Origin: an uncultured Prevotellaceae bacterium
Lineage (GTDB): Bacteria; Bacteroidota; Bacteroidia; Bacteroidales; Bacteroidaceae
DNA length: 44,359 nucleotides
Assembly (NCBI GenBank): GCA_902776545.1
Contig: CACYQO010000025.1
Location: 1-44,359 of the forward strand
Reading direction: 5' to 3'
Shown: positions 1 through 7,384 of the stretch, piece after piece
How positions within the stretch are numbered: position 1 is the stretch's first letter
Layout of the letters: each line of letters starts with the position of its first letter
Notes under the pieces: generated by a model
Database searches by the model: none
What the model saw: the letters and a program-made list of their open reading frames with translations, nothing else
What the model was told of the DNA's origin: nothing
Translations under genes and position numbers: made by a program

Positions 1-1
1 C

Positions 2-2248
2 TTCTACGGCTTCAATTTTGAGGGTCGCGACGATGCTGAATGGACCAACATTGAGTTTGCCGACGAGAAAGTGAAAGCCTTGTGCGTGGCCAACTGGGAC
101 ACCAACAAAGACGGCGAGTTAAGTTTTGCTGAGGCTGCTGCTGTGACTAATATCAACGATGTGTTCAATGACAACAAAGAGATTACGTCGTTTGATGAAC
201 TGCGATTCTTCACCGGACTAAAATCACTCAGCTTTGGAGCTTTAAATGAGTGCTTTGAACTGAAGAGTGTCTGCATTCCCTCCGGCATCGTAGAAATGAA
301 TGGCGGAGCGTTTGCCAGTTGTCACAAACTGGAGTATATCGGTGTGGATGCATCGAACCCGAAATTCAAATCCTATGGCGCCAACAATGCCGTGATAGAA
401 AGAGCAGCAAACAGACTGGTGGTTGGTTGTCCGGATGCGATTATCCCAGACGACATAACCACTATCGGCAAAGCAGCCTTCTGGGGGCATGCAGGTGAAT
501 GGAAGGATATCCCTGCCTCAGTGACGAAAATCGACGAGGGAGCCTTTGCCTATGGTGGTCTCAATGCTGTCAATATCTCTGATAACGTAGAGTACATCGG
601 CGAGTCAGCGTTCCGATGCAACAGCCTGTGGGAAGTGGTTATTCCCGCCAAAGTAACCTACATCGGCAAGGATGCATTCAATGAATGCTATGATTTGGGA
701 AAGGTCACAGTTCTTAATCCCAACCCCATAGAATTGAGTAATGCCGAAACCTTTAATAACCGTGCCAATGCCACGCTGATTGTTCCAAGTGGTAGCAGGG
801 CTGCATATAAGGCTGCTGAGTACTGGAAAGAATTTAAGAAAATAGTTGAGATCGAAGATGCCAAGGTAAAACTCAGCAAGACCAAGGCTGCCATTGAGAA
901 AGGTAAGACATTGACACTGAAAGCCACGGTCACGCCTTCTGACTTAGCAGACAAGAGCGTAACGTGGAAGAGCTCAGACACGAAGGTGGCCACAGTGACA
1001 AGCGCAGGTAAGGTGAAGGGGGTGAAGACGGGCACTGCCACCATCACGTGTACCTCCAACTCAACGGGAGCAAAGGCCACCTGTAAGGTAACGGTCGGTT
1101 CTGTCAAGCTCGACCAGACAGAAATGATCGTTGAGAAGGGCAAGACCAAGACGCTGACGGCTACAGTCTACCCCTCGACGCTGACGGATAAGAGTGTAAC
1201 TTGGGAGAGCTCAGATACGAAGATAGCTACGGTGACAAACGCAGGTAAGGTGAAGGGCGTGAAGACCGGAACTGCTACCATCACTTGTACCTCCAATGCT
1301 ACGGGTCTGAGTACGACATGCGAGGTGACGGTCGGCAGTGTGAAGCTCGATCAGGACGAGGCTTCTGTTGAGAAGGGCAAGACGGTGACGTTGAAGGCTA
1401 CGGTCTATCCCACTACGTTGGAAGACAAGACTGTGACTTGGACGAGCTCGAATACAGCTGTGGCTACAGTGTCGAGCAAGGGCAAGGTGAAAGGCGTGAG
1501 GACTGGAACTGCTACCATCACCTGTACCTCTAATGCTACAGGCTTAAGCGCCACCTGCGAGGTGACGGTCGGCAGTGTGAAGCTCGACCAAACAGAAATT
1601 GTCGTTGAGAAGACAAAAACCAAGACGCTGACGGCTACAGTCTATCCCTCGACGCTGACGGATAAGAGTGTAACTTGGACGAGTTCTAACACGGCAATAG
1701 CTACAGTGTCGAGCAAGGGCAAGGTGAAAGGCGTGAAGACCGGAACTGCTATCATCACGTGTACCTCCAATGCTACGGGTCTGAGCGCCACCTGCGAGGT
1801 GACTGTGGGCAGTGTGAAGCTCAATCTGACGGGGGTAACTGTCAATAAGGGTAAGACCGTGACACTGCAGGCTACGGTCTCTCCTTCGACCTTGGAAGAC
1901 AAAAGCGTGATTTGGGAGAGTTCGAACACTAAGGTTGCCACAGTGACCAGTGCCGGCAAGGTAAAGGGTATCAAGGCTGGTATAGCCATTATTACTTGCA
2001 CCTCTGTTGCTACAGGTCTGAGCGCCACCTGCACAGTGACTGTCACATCAACCTTAGGCTCACGTTCGATGGAGGGCGATGACGACGAGTTGACAGGTAT
2101 CGAAGAGAATGTGGTTGCCGCAGAGCCGTTCGACGTCTATGACCTGAGTGGCCGTAAGGTGCGTCATCAGGTGACTTCACTCGATGGTCTGTCAGATGGT
2201 ATCTACATTGTCAATGGCAAGAAAGTGCTGAAGAAGAATAATAAATAG
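2..2248 (+). CDS. Secreted BspA-like LRR protein with five Ig-like (Big_2) repeats and C-terminal sorting tail, 5' end missing
   Basis: The reading frame is open to the left edge, so the N-terminus lies outside the window; the first internal GTG at 71 is probably not the start. Seen in order: an EF-hand/dockerin-like calcium loop near bases 98-133 (DTNKDGELSFAE, with acidic residues at positions 1, 5 and 12), a BspA-type leucine-rich region (Treponema-type LRR_5) to about base 860, five tandem bacterial Ig-like group 2 domains (bases 866-2050), a short acidic linker, and a tail ending VYDLSGRKV...GIYIVNGKKVLKK. Tails of this kind are known in Bacteroidetes as Por/type IX-like C-terminal sorting signals. 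This suggests an exported, probably surface-attached adhesin or binding protein. The ligand cannot be told. A strong hairpin terminator follows the stop codon. Confidence 0.85.
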   Translation, partial: FYGFNFEGRDDAEWTNIEFADEKVKALCVANWDTNKDGELSFAEAAAVTNINDVFNDNKEITSFDELRFFTGLKSLSFGALNECFELKSVCIPSGIVEMNGGAFASCHKLEYIGVDASNPKFKSYGANNAVIERAANRLVVGCPDAIIPDDITTIGKAAFWGHAGEWKDIPASVTKIDEGAFAYGGLNAVNISDNVEYIGESAFRCNSLWEVVIPAKVTYIGKDAFNECYDLGKVTVLNPNPIELSNAETFNNRANATLIVPSGSRAAYKAAEYWKEFKKIVEIEDAKVKLSKTKAAIEKGKTLTLKATVTPSDLADKSVTWKSSDTKVATVTSAGKVKGVKTGTATITCTSNSTGAKATCKVTVGSVKLDQTEMIVEKGKTKTLTATVYPSTLTDKSVTWESSDTKIATVTNAGKVKGVKTGTATITCTSNATGLSTTCEVTVGSVKLDQDEASVEKGKTVTLKATVYPTTLEDKTVTWTSSNTAVATVSSKGKVKGVRTGTATITCTSNATGLSATCEVTVGSVKLDQTEIVVEKTKTKTLTATVYPSTLTDKSVTWTSSNTAIATVSSKGKVKGVKTGTAIITCTSNATGLSATCEVTVGSVKLNLTGVTVNKGKTVTLQATVSPSTLEDKSVIWESSNTKVATVTSAGKVKGIKAGIAIITCTSVATGLSATCTVTVTSTLGSRSMEGDDDELTGIEENVVAAEPFDVYDLSGRKVRHQVTSLDGLSDGIYIVNGKKVLKKNNK
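866..2050 (+). repeat. Five tandem 237-bp coding repeats (79-aa Ig-like domains)
   Basis: Unit starts fall at 866, 1103, 1340, 1577 and 1814, exactly 237 bp apart. Each encodes 79 residues beginning VKL and ending in TCxVTV followed by GS or TS. All share the Big_2 signatures VTWxSS, KVKGV and TGTATITCTS. The second to fourth units are the most alike, with long near-identical DNA stretches, which points to recent duplication or gene conversion and makes the copy number likely to vary between strains. Confidence 0.9.
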
Positions 2249-2278
2249 GATGTCTTAATAAAAAATCCCGAAATGCTT

Positions 2279-2310
2279 GTAATCCCTCACCATCATCGGT
2301 GAGGGATTAC
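2279..2310 (+). terminator. Intrinsic terminator after the LRR/Ig gene
   Basis: A perfect 13-bp stem (GTAATCCCTCACC, 2279-2291, against 2298-2310) with loop ATCATC lies 30 bases past the stop codon and is followed by a T-rich stretch (CATTTACTTTTG). Confidence 0.8.
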
Positions 2311-2516
2311 CATTTACTTTTGCAAGAACTCCGTCTTTCTCCGATTGTCCTTAGGTCTCACGGCAAAGTGCAGCCAGATAGCACCACAGTATCGTTTGTC
2401 AGCGAGAAGCATCGCTTGGCGTCATCAATCGTGAACTTCAAAATATGTTATATATTATTTGCCTCTACTGAAATGTGCGTATAATGCTGTTTATAAGTAA
2501 ATTAGGCAAAATGCTG

Positions 2517-2568
2517 CCTCTACTTAACCTCTACTCATCCTCTACTTTCCTTCTACTTTTCCTCTACT
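2517..2568 (+). repeat. 11-bp-phased CCTCTACT repeat, left cluster
   Basis: CCTCTACT occurs at 2517, 2528, 2539 and 2561, with the variant CTTCTACT at 2550: five copies spaced exactly 11 bp, plus an outlier at 2462. It lies in the non-coding stretch 2311-2899. Bases 2546-2568 match the reverse complement of 2789-2811 at 22 of 23 positions, so this cluster and the right cluster form a large inverted pair. Confidence 0.8.
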
Positions 2569-2650
2569 ACTCATCTATAAACAGGATGAAGGCGTAGTGT
2601 TGTCATTAAGTGGCGTCATAATTCAAAAATGTCATTAGGTGGAAAAATTG

Positions 2651-2709
2651 TTCCCGCCTTGGGAATATGGCATTCCCGGCCTGGGAACGTGGTATTCCCA
2701 CTCTGGGAA
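2651..2709. repeat. Three TTCCC-N5-GGGAA palindromes spaced 22 bp
   Basis: The 15-bp palindromes TTCCCGCCTTGGGAA (2651), TTCCCGGCCTGGGAA (2673) and TTCCCACTCTGGGAA (2695) start exactly 22 bp (two helical turns) apart. They sit between the two opposed 11-bp repeat clusters. Their arms are conserved while the centres and spacers vary, as expected of protein-binding sites. Nothing else recognisable lies in 2311-2899, and the short frames there look like chance. Confidence 0.8.
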
Positions 2710-2756
2710 TAAACTATGAGCCTAAGGCTTTCAGATTGTCGAGATAAGATGGCTTG

Positions 2757-2806
2757 GTAGAGATAAGGTAGAGGCAAAGTAGAGGTAAAGTAGAGGAAAA
2801 ATAGAA
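2757..2806 (-). repeat. 11-bp-phased GTAGAG repeat, right cluster (inverted copy of the left one)
   Basis: GTAGAG starts at 2757, 2768, 2779 and 2790, with the variant ATAGAA at 2801, again exactly 11 bp apart. Further copies, GTAGAG at 2880 and GTAGAA at 2886, lie next to the 3' end of the DUF4294 gene. Orientation is opposite to the cluster at 2517-2568. Confidence 0.8.
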
Positions 2807-2899
2807 GGAAATAGTTATGGAAATATTTCTATAAACCTTTTAAAATCAGTACTTTTGTAGAAAAGAGTACAACAATTTAGTAGAGGTAGAACTAAAAAA

Positions 2900-3535
2900 T
2901 TAAATCTGTCCGGCTTCGACCATGAGGACCACGCGCTCGGTGAGGCGGTCGACCCCCTTGGCATCGTACTCTTTCTTCAGCGAGGCACCGAAGCCCCAGG
3001 CGAATACCTGCCAGAAGCCTGCACGCAGAGGACCCATGAAGGCCTTGATCATATCGTAGCCCGTGGAGTGACACTCACGGTCGATGAGTTTGATGAGGAG
3101 CTTGCCCTGTGAATAGGTGAGCTTCTTCATCTTGGGCTTATAGGTGCGGAAGATATCGTCTTCCACGCGCTTGATATGTTCTTCCTTCGCCTTGTCGTCG
3201 GGTAGCGTCTCTAAATACTCTGTTGTCTCGATGAGCATCTGGCGGGCTTCCTTGGCGATGGGCAGCACCTTCTTCACGTTCTTCACCAGACGCATATACG
3301 ACTCCGCCTGGCGCTTGTTCTTGAACGTCAGCTGGGGATAGACATACACATTGTTCATCTCCATATACTGGATGCTGTCGCCCTCGTGCAACACCTTGCC
3401 CACCTTCACCGTAGGCACAAACGTAGGCGAGTCCATCTCCGCCAGCACCTGCTCGGCGGTCAGCCTCTGTTCGTCCTGCGCCAACATCTGCTGACACAGC
3501 GCCACAGCCAATATGATCGTGACAATCTTATGCAT
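2900..3535 (-). CDS. DUF4294 family exported protein
   Basis: The 211-residue product starts with a signal peptide (hydrophobic TIILAVALCQQMLAQ, probable cleavage after about residue 20), so it is exported to the periplasm. The body matches the Bacteroidetes family DUF4294 as I know it: NVYVYPQLTFKNKRQAE, a helical region with KVLPIAKEAR, then LTYSQGKLLIKLIDRE, and GPLRAGFWQVFAWGFG near the C-terminus. Its function is unknown. It has its own promoter just upstream of the start and is not joined to another gene on this strand. The start chosen is the only one that gives a complete signal peptide. Confidence 0.85.
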   Translation of the reverse strand: MHKIVTIILAVALCQQMLAQDEQRLTAEQVLAEMDSPTFVPTVKVGKVLHEGDSIQYMEMNNVYVYPQLTFKNKRQAESYMRLVKNVKKVLPIAKEARQMLIETTEYLETLPDDKAKEEHIKRVEDDIFRTYKPKMKKLTYSQGKLLIKLIDRECHSTGYDMIKAFMGPLRAGFWQVFAWGFGASLKKEYDAKGVDRLTERVVLMVEAGQI

Positions 3536-3543
3536 ATCGGCTG

Positions 3544-3551
3544 CAAAGGTA
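3544..3551 (-). promoter_or_regulatory. Bacteroidetes -7 promoter box for the DUF4294 gene
   Basis: TACCTTTG on the minus strand fits the Bacteroidetes sigma-ABfr -7 consensus TAnnTTTG. It ends only 8 bases before the ATG at 3535, so the leader would be very short. No clear -33 TTTG was seen. Confidence 0.6.
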
Positions 3552-3563
3552 CAAAAAACAGCC

Positions 3564-3636
3564 TACGGATGGTACGGATTTTACGAATTTTATACCTAAT
3601 AAATCAAAAAATCTGTATAATCCGTATAATCTGTAG
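3564..3636 (+). repeat. Two 9-bp-period tandem repeat runs between divergent genes
   Basis: TACGGATGG/TACGGATTT/TACGAATTT at 3564-3590, then AATCTGTAT/AATCCGTAT/AATCTGTAG at 3610-3636. Both have period 9 and belong to the family of short tandem repeats scattered through this window. Confidence 0.75.
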
Positions 3637-3647
3637 AAAAAAATGAC

Positions 3648-3655
3648 TATCTTTG
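3648..3655 (+). promoter_or_regulatory. -7 promoter box for the helix-hairpin-helix/barrel gene
   Basis: TATCTTTG fits TAnnTTTG and lies 27 bases before the ATG at 3683. The 9-bp repeat run occupies the position where a -33 element would be. Confidence 0.6.
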
Positions 3656-3682
3656 CAGCGTTAAACTTAAATACAAAGGATT

Positions 3683-5722
3683 ATGAGGACACAAATCGGA
3701 ATTTTGTGGAAGTGCAGGATACTGTCGCTACTTGTCACTTTTCACTTGTCACTTTTCACTTCTACAGCCCAGACAAGACCGTGGGAAGCGTATCTGAACG
3801 AGGTGATGACACAGGAGGATATGGCGTCAGCGTCGTGGGAACAGACGTATGACCTGCTCTGCGATCTGGAGGAGCATCCGATGGACATCAACCAGGTGAC
3901 ACGCGAACAACTCGAGGAACTGCCTTTCCTCTCTGCCCAACAGATAGAGGGCATCGTGGAGTACCTGTGGCGATACGGACGGATGGAGTCACTCAGTGAA
4001 CTGGCGATGGTCAGGGCACTCGACTATACCCAGCGACGCCTGCTCTCCTTTTTCGTCTATGTGGGCGAGGAAAAACCTGCCCCTCTGCCGACACTCAAGG
4101 ACATCGCGCGATACGGACAGAACGAACTGATGGCCTATGCGCGCGTACCTTTTTATAATCGTAAGGGCGACACAGACGGCTATCTGGGACCGAAGTACCG
4201 ACATTGGCTGCGCTATCAGTTCACATATGGCGATCAGGTGAAACTGGGTTTCGTCGGCTCTCAGGATGCCGGAGAACCCTTCTTCGCCAATCGTAACAAA
4301 TGGGGCTACGACTATTATTCCTTTTATCTCCAACTGCGGAACTTCCGTCGCTTGGAATCCCTCGTCTTGGGCAACTACCGCGTGTCGATGGGGATGGGGC
4401 TGGTGATGAACAACAGTTTTAGCTTGGGCAAGATGGCGATGCTGCAGAATCTGGGACGATCCTCCTATACCCTCCGGGCTCATTCCTCCCGATCGGTAGG
4501 TTCTCTCTTTGGCGCAGCTGCAACCATTGATATGGGCAGGCATCTGAAACTGACGGCTTTTGTTTCGCGGAGCCCTGCTGATGCCACGCTGAACAAGGAC
4601 GGCACAGTGTCTTCCATCCTCGATACGGACTATCACCGCACGGAGACGGAGATGAACAAGAAACACAACCTCCATCCCTTCAAAACAGGAGGATGCCTGC
4701 GCTATAATGCCCACGGCTTCCATCTGGGCATGAACGCCCTTTACACCTATCTCGACAGAACGCTGAACCCCAACACTTCTACGCTCTATCGTCAGCACTA
4801 TCCCCAAGGCACTGACTTCCTGAACCTGAGCCTCGACTATGGCTATGCCTCTCCGAAAGTGGCCCTCAGCGGAGAGACTGCCACAGACCGCAAAGGTCAT
4901 CTGGCCACCATCAATACTGCCAGTCTTCGGGTATCTGACGTTCTCAGTCTGATGGTTCTGCAGCGTTTCTATTCCTATGCCTATAGTTCCCTCGATGCCC
5001 AGAGTTACAGCGATGGGGGAAAGGTTCAGAACGAGAGTGGCATCTATCTCGGCCTCACCTGGCAACCCTCGCTGACCTTCCGGCTCTCTGCCTATTCAGA
5101 TTACGCCTATTTCGCCTGGGCGAAGTATCAGGTGTCGCAGTCGTCGTATTCCTGGGATAACCTTTTGCAGGCCACTTGGCAGAAACAGCGTTGGACACTC
5201 ACAGGCCGCTATCGTCTGAGACTGCGACAGAAGGATGGGGAGATGATTTCGAAGAACGAAGAAGGAGGATCGAAGAAGGAGAAAACACTCGTCGACAGAT
5301 GGGAGCATAGGGGGAGACTGAGTGCCGACTATGCCATCGCCACAGGCTTAGGCGGTCGTATGCAGATAGACGGCGGATGTACGACAGACGAGTGGGGTGG
5401 GATGGTGAGTGCCACGCTTGCCTATACCCGTCGTTGGCTACGACTGAATGGAGGCTTTGGCTATTTCCATACAGACAGTTACAACAGTCGGGTGTATCTC
5501 TACGAACTGGGGCCGCTGTACACGTATTCTTCACAAATGTTTTATGGTGAGGGCATCCGCTACTGGCTGATGGCAAGGGCCAACATCGGAAAGCGCCTGA
5601 CGCTGACAGCCAAGATCGGCATTTCAGACTATTTCGACCGTACCACCATCGGCAGCAGCTACCAACAGGTCGATGCCTCTTCACTCTCAGACCTCGACCT
5701 CCAGCTCCGCTGGAAGTTTTAA
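3683..5722 (+). CDS. Helix-hairpin-helix protein with outer-membrane beta-barrel-like body
   Basis: The 679-residue product has a signal peptide (about residues 1-30, ending FTSTAQ), a helix-hairpin-helix region at about residues 60-125 (HPMDINQVTREQLEELPFLS and a second similar unit), then about 550 residues rich in alternating aromatic/polar strands and ending LDLQLRWKF. An aromatic C-terminal residue is typical of outer-membrane barrels. ComEA-like HHH motifs usually bind DNA, and HHH-plus-barrel proteins are common in Bacteroidetes, but the role is not established. Two 7-bp repeat runs lie inside: one forms the signal-peptide core (3730-3764), the other a charged loop (KNEEGGSKKEK, 5250-5284). 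The start at 3683 follows an AAAGGA that may serve as ribosome binding site. Confidence 0.75.
   Translation: MRTQIGILWKCRILSLLVTFHLSLFTSTAQTRPWEAYLNEVMTQEDMASASWEQTYDLLCDLEEHPMDINQVTREQLEELPFLSAQQIEGIVEYLWRYGRMESLSELAMVRALDYTQRRLLSFFVYVGEEKPAPLPTLKDIARYGQNELMAYARVPFYNRKGDTDGYLGPKYRHWLRYQFTYGDQVKLGFVGSQDAGEPFFANRNKWGYDYYSFYLQLRNFRRLESLVLGNYRVSMGMGLVMNNSFSLGKMAMLQNLGRSSYTLRAHSSRSVGSLFGAAATIDMGRHLKLTAFVSRSPADATLNKDGTVSSILDTDYHRTETEMNKKHNLHPFKTGGCLRYNAHGFHLGMNALYTYLDRTLNPNTSTLYRQHYPQGTDFLNLSLDYGYASPKVALSGETATDRKGHLATINTASLRVSDVLSLMVLQRFYSYAYSSLDAQSYSDGGKVQNESGIYLGLTWQPSLTFRLSAYSDYAYFAWAKYQVSQSSYSWDNLLQATWQKQRWTLTGRYRLRLRQKDGEMISKNEEGGSKKEKTLVDRWEHRGRLSADYAIATGLGGRMQIDGGCTTDEWGGMVSATLAYTRRWLRLNGGFGYFHTDSYNSRVYLYELGPLYTYSSQMFYGEGIRYWLMARANIGKRLTLTAKIGISDYFDRTTIGSSYQQVDASSLSDLDLQLRWKF
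3730..3764 (+). repeat. 7-bp tandem repeat inside a signal-peptide coding region
   Basis: ACTTGTC/ACTTTTC/ACTTGTC/ACTTTTC/ACTTCTA: five units of 7 bp, coding for the hydrophobic core LVTFHLSLFTS of the preceding CDS. Confidence 0.85.
5250..5284 (+). repeat. 7-bp tandem repeat inside the barrel CDS
   Basis: CGAAGAA/CGAAGAA/GGAGGAT/CGAAGAA/GGAGAAA: five units of 7 bp in frame, coding for a charged stretch between two predicted strands. Close relatives lie in rseP (25637) and, in the opposite orientation on the plus strand, in the LTA-synthase-like gene (17291). Confidence 0.8.
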
Positions 5723-5757
5723 GGAGACAGGAGTTAGGAGTCAGGAGACAGGAGATG
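5723..5757 (+). repeat. 7-bp GGAGTCA/GGAGACA repeat at a convergent gene junction
   Basis: GGAGACA/GGAGTTA/GGAGTCA/GGAGACA/GGAGATG starts directly after the stop of the barrel gene. On the other strand it supplies the last codons (LLSPDS) and the stop of the GT4 gene, so the repeat sets where that protein ends. Confidence 0.85.
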
Positions 5758-6885
5758 GTGATAAATGTCGAGTACCTGGCTGGCAACGTCATTACCCTCA
5801 AAGCGACGGATGTATTGACGGCTGCGCTGGATACGTTCCTCGCGTCCTGAGGCACCCTTCATCACCTGCTGAATGGCTGCTGCCAGCGCCTTTGGATCGT
5901 CGGGAGCGACATAAAGATTATCTGGCCCTCCTGCCTCCTCCAGACAAGACCCTGTACAACTCACCACAGGCAATCCACAACTGATGCCCTCGATGATGGG
6001 AATGCCAAAGCCTTCATACACAGAGGGATACACAAACGCCTCTGCCTGAGAATACAGCGCCGGCAGATCGGCATCAGGCACATCGTGGAGGATATACACC
6101 CGTCTGTGCAGTCCGTGTGCTGAGACATATTCCAACACCTGGTTCGTATAGGCAGTGTGTTTTCCCACAATGACCAGCGACAAATCTGAAGGCAAGTGCT
6201 CCATCGCCTTCACCCCTAACAGGATATTCTTCCTTTGCTCGATGGTGCCGACATTCAGGATAAAACGCTTGGGCAGACCGTATGTCAGCCTCACCTGTTC
6301 TTCCTCCACAGGCGTGGGCACCTTCGTAAACCTGGGCGCACAACTCTGATACACCACACTCACACGCTCCGGATCGACCTGTCCCAACTCCAGCACATCC
6401 CGTTTGGTACACTCGCTGATGGCGATGATATGGTCTGCCTCCTTGATGGTCCGACGGAACTTCCACGCATAGATCTTCGCATCGATCCAAGGATAGAACT
6501 CCGGATGGCGCAAGAAGATCAGGTCGTGGATGGTCACCACACTCTTAATCCCACTCTTCCGTATGCCCCTGGGCAACTCTCCGCTCAGCCCATGATATAT
6601 CTGCACCTTGTCTTTCTTCAGATCTCTCACGATGCCGGAGTCTCGCCACAGCGCCTTATCGAAAGGCAGAGCACCAGCCTTGGGATAACAAAAACTGATT
6701 CTGGGCAGTCCCTCAACCTGACTGCGCAGGTCATCACGTCCCTTGTCTGGGGCATAGAGTCGTAGTCTTAGACTGTCAGGCAGATAGGCCATATCACGCA
6801 CTAATGTACGTCCGTAACTGCCTAAACCTGTATTGTTGTGTACAATGCGCTTGGCATCGAAACCGATAGTAATGGAGTTGTTCAT
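5734..6885 (-). CDS. GT4 family glycosyltransferase
   Basis: The 383-residue product has the GT-B fold layout of family GT4: an N-terminal GLGSYGRTLVRDM (glycine-rich acceptor side), a middle DLIFLRHPEFYP, the second-domain start NVGTIEQRKNILLGVKAM, and the EX7E donor motif EGFGIPIIE. It should transfer a sugar from a nucleotide sugar to a surface glycan at the cytoplasmic face. The start overlaps the stop of gtrA (ATGA), so the two are probably translated together. The last residues LLSPDS come from a short tandem repeat, so the native C-terminus may once have been different. Donor and acceptor cannot be told. Confidence 0.85.
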   Translation of the reverse strand: MNNSITIGFDAKRIVHNNTGLGSYGRTLVRDMAYLPDSLRLRLYAPDKGRDDLRSQVEGLPRISFCYPKAGALPFDKALWRDSGIVRDLKKDKVQIYHGLSGELPRGIRKSGIKSVVTIHDLIFLRHPEFYPWIDAKIYAWKFRRTIKEADHIIAISECTKRDVLELGQVDPERVSVVYQSCAPRFTKVPTPVEEEQVRLTYGLPKRFILNVGTIEQRKNILLGVKAMEHLPSDLSLVIVGKHTAYTNQVLEYVSAHGLHRRVYILHDVPDADLPALYSQAEAFVYPSVYEGFGIPIIEGISCGLPVVSCTGSCLEEAGGPDNLYVAPDDPKALAAAIQQVMKGASGREERIQRSRQYIRRFEGNDVASQVLDIYHHLLSPDS

Positions 6886-7265
6886 GAGCGATGGAAATGT
6901 TTAAAGACAAACCTGACAACGATGAAGTTCGTGGGCACGGCGATGGCATACACACCAAGCGGGGCGAGCTCCTTGCTCAGGCCTATCCACAGGAAGAAGT
7001 TGAGCAGTGCCATGTGCAGGAGATAGTTGAAGAGGTGGGCTCCCCCGAAACCAATGCCGTTTTTCGTAGAGGTCTGCTCATGGAAGGTGAAGTGGGCCGT
7101 GAGCCAGTAGTTCACAAAGAAACTGAGTACGTAGCCGATGGTATAGGCCACGTTCACGTTGATCCAATGCTGCAGGATCCAGTAGATGACATAGTTCAGC
7201 ACGGTTGATATCGTACCCACGACAGCAAACCGGAATATCTCGCCGAAGGTCTCGCGTTTCAACAT
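6882..7265 (-). CDS. GtrA family membrane protein
   Basis: The product has 127 residues with four predicted membrane helices (about FAVVGTISTVLNYVIYWIL, VAYTIGYVLSFFVNYWL, a segment around LFNYLLHMALLNFFLWIGL, and PLGVYAIAVPTNFIVVRFVF). It is the usual GtrA length and has the family FxxVG start. GtrA proteins are thought to flip polyprenyl-phosphate-linked glucose or related sugars. It lies divergent to a GtrB-like GT2 gene (7385), the classic partner that makes the lipid-linked sugar, and is followed with a 4-base overlap by the GT4 gene. Confidence 0.85.
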   Translation of the reverse strand: MLKRETFGEIFRFAVVGTISTVLNYVIYWILQHWINVNVAYTIGYVLSFFVNYWLTAHFTFHEQTSTKNGIGFGGAHLFNYLLHMALLNFFLWIGLSKELAPLGVYAIAVPTNFIVVRFVFKHFHRS

Positions 7266-7286
7266 CCTGTTAGTCCTTTTCGGCTA

Positions 7287-7302
7287 CAAAATTACAAAAT
7301 TA
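7287..7302 (-). promoter_or_regulatory. Overlapping -7 boxes for gtrA
   Basis: Two tandem TAATTTTG boxes on the minus strand (7287-7294 and 7295-7302), 22-30 bases before the gtrA start. Each fits TAnnTTTG. Confidence 0.5.
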
Positions 7303-7357
7303 TTCGCATATGACATAGTTTTTTATGCGAAATATGTGTAATCTGCGGTTTATTTAC

Positions 7358-7365
7358 TACCTTTG
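7358..7365 (+). promoter_or_regulatory. -7 box for the GtrB-like GT2 gene
   Basis: TACCTTTG fits the consensus and ends 19 bases before the ATG at 7385. Together with the gtrA promoter it forms a short divergent control region. Confidence 0.65.
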
Positions 7366-7384
7366 CAACCAAAAAGAGCAACTT

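Noticed and set aside
688-2046. Minus-strand open frames opposite the Ig repeats
   Set aside because: They repeat because the plus-strand DNA repeats, giving similar low-complexity valine/threonine-rich peptides; no start context or homology.
866-2050. CRISPR array
   Set aside because: The repeats are 237-bp protein-coding Ig domains. The 11-bp and 22-bp arrays at 2517-2811 also lack CRISPR-length repeats and unique spacers, and no cas gene is present.
2299-2484. A 61-codon frame after the terminator of the LRR/Ig gene
   Set aside because: It begins inside the terminator hairpin and has no recognisable features.
2850-2857. TACTTTTG as a plus-strand promoter
   Set aside because: It matches the -7 box, but no clear -33 element was seen and the only gene downstream is on the opposite strand. 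An antisense transcript cannot be ruled out.
3989-5065. A 358-codon open frame on the minus strand opposite the helix-hairpin-helix/barrel gene
   Set aside because: It lies fully inside the coding sequence of a convincing exported barrel protein, shows no family motif, and follows the mirror frame pattern expected by chance in GC-balanced coding DNA.
7266-7384. tRNA or riboswitch in the divergent region before the GT2 gene
   Set aside because: Only promoter boxes and A/T-rich sequence were seen, with no cloverleaf or known aptamer.
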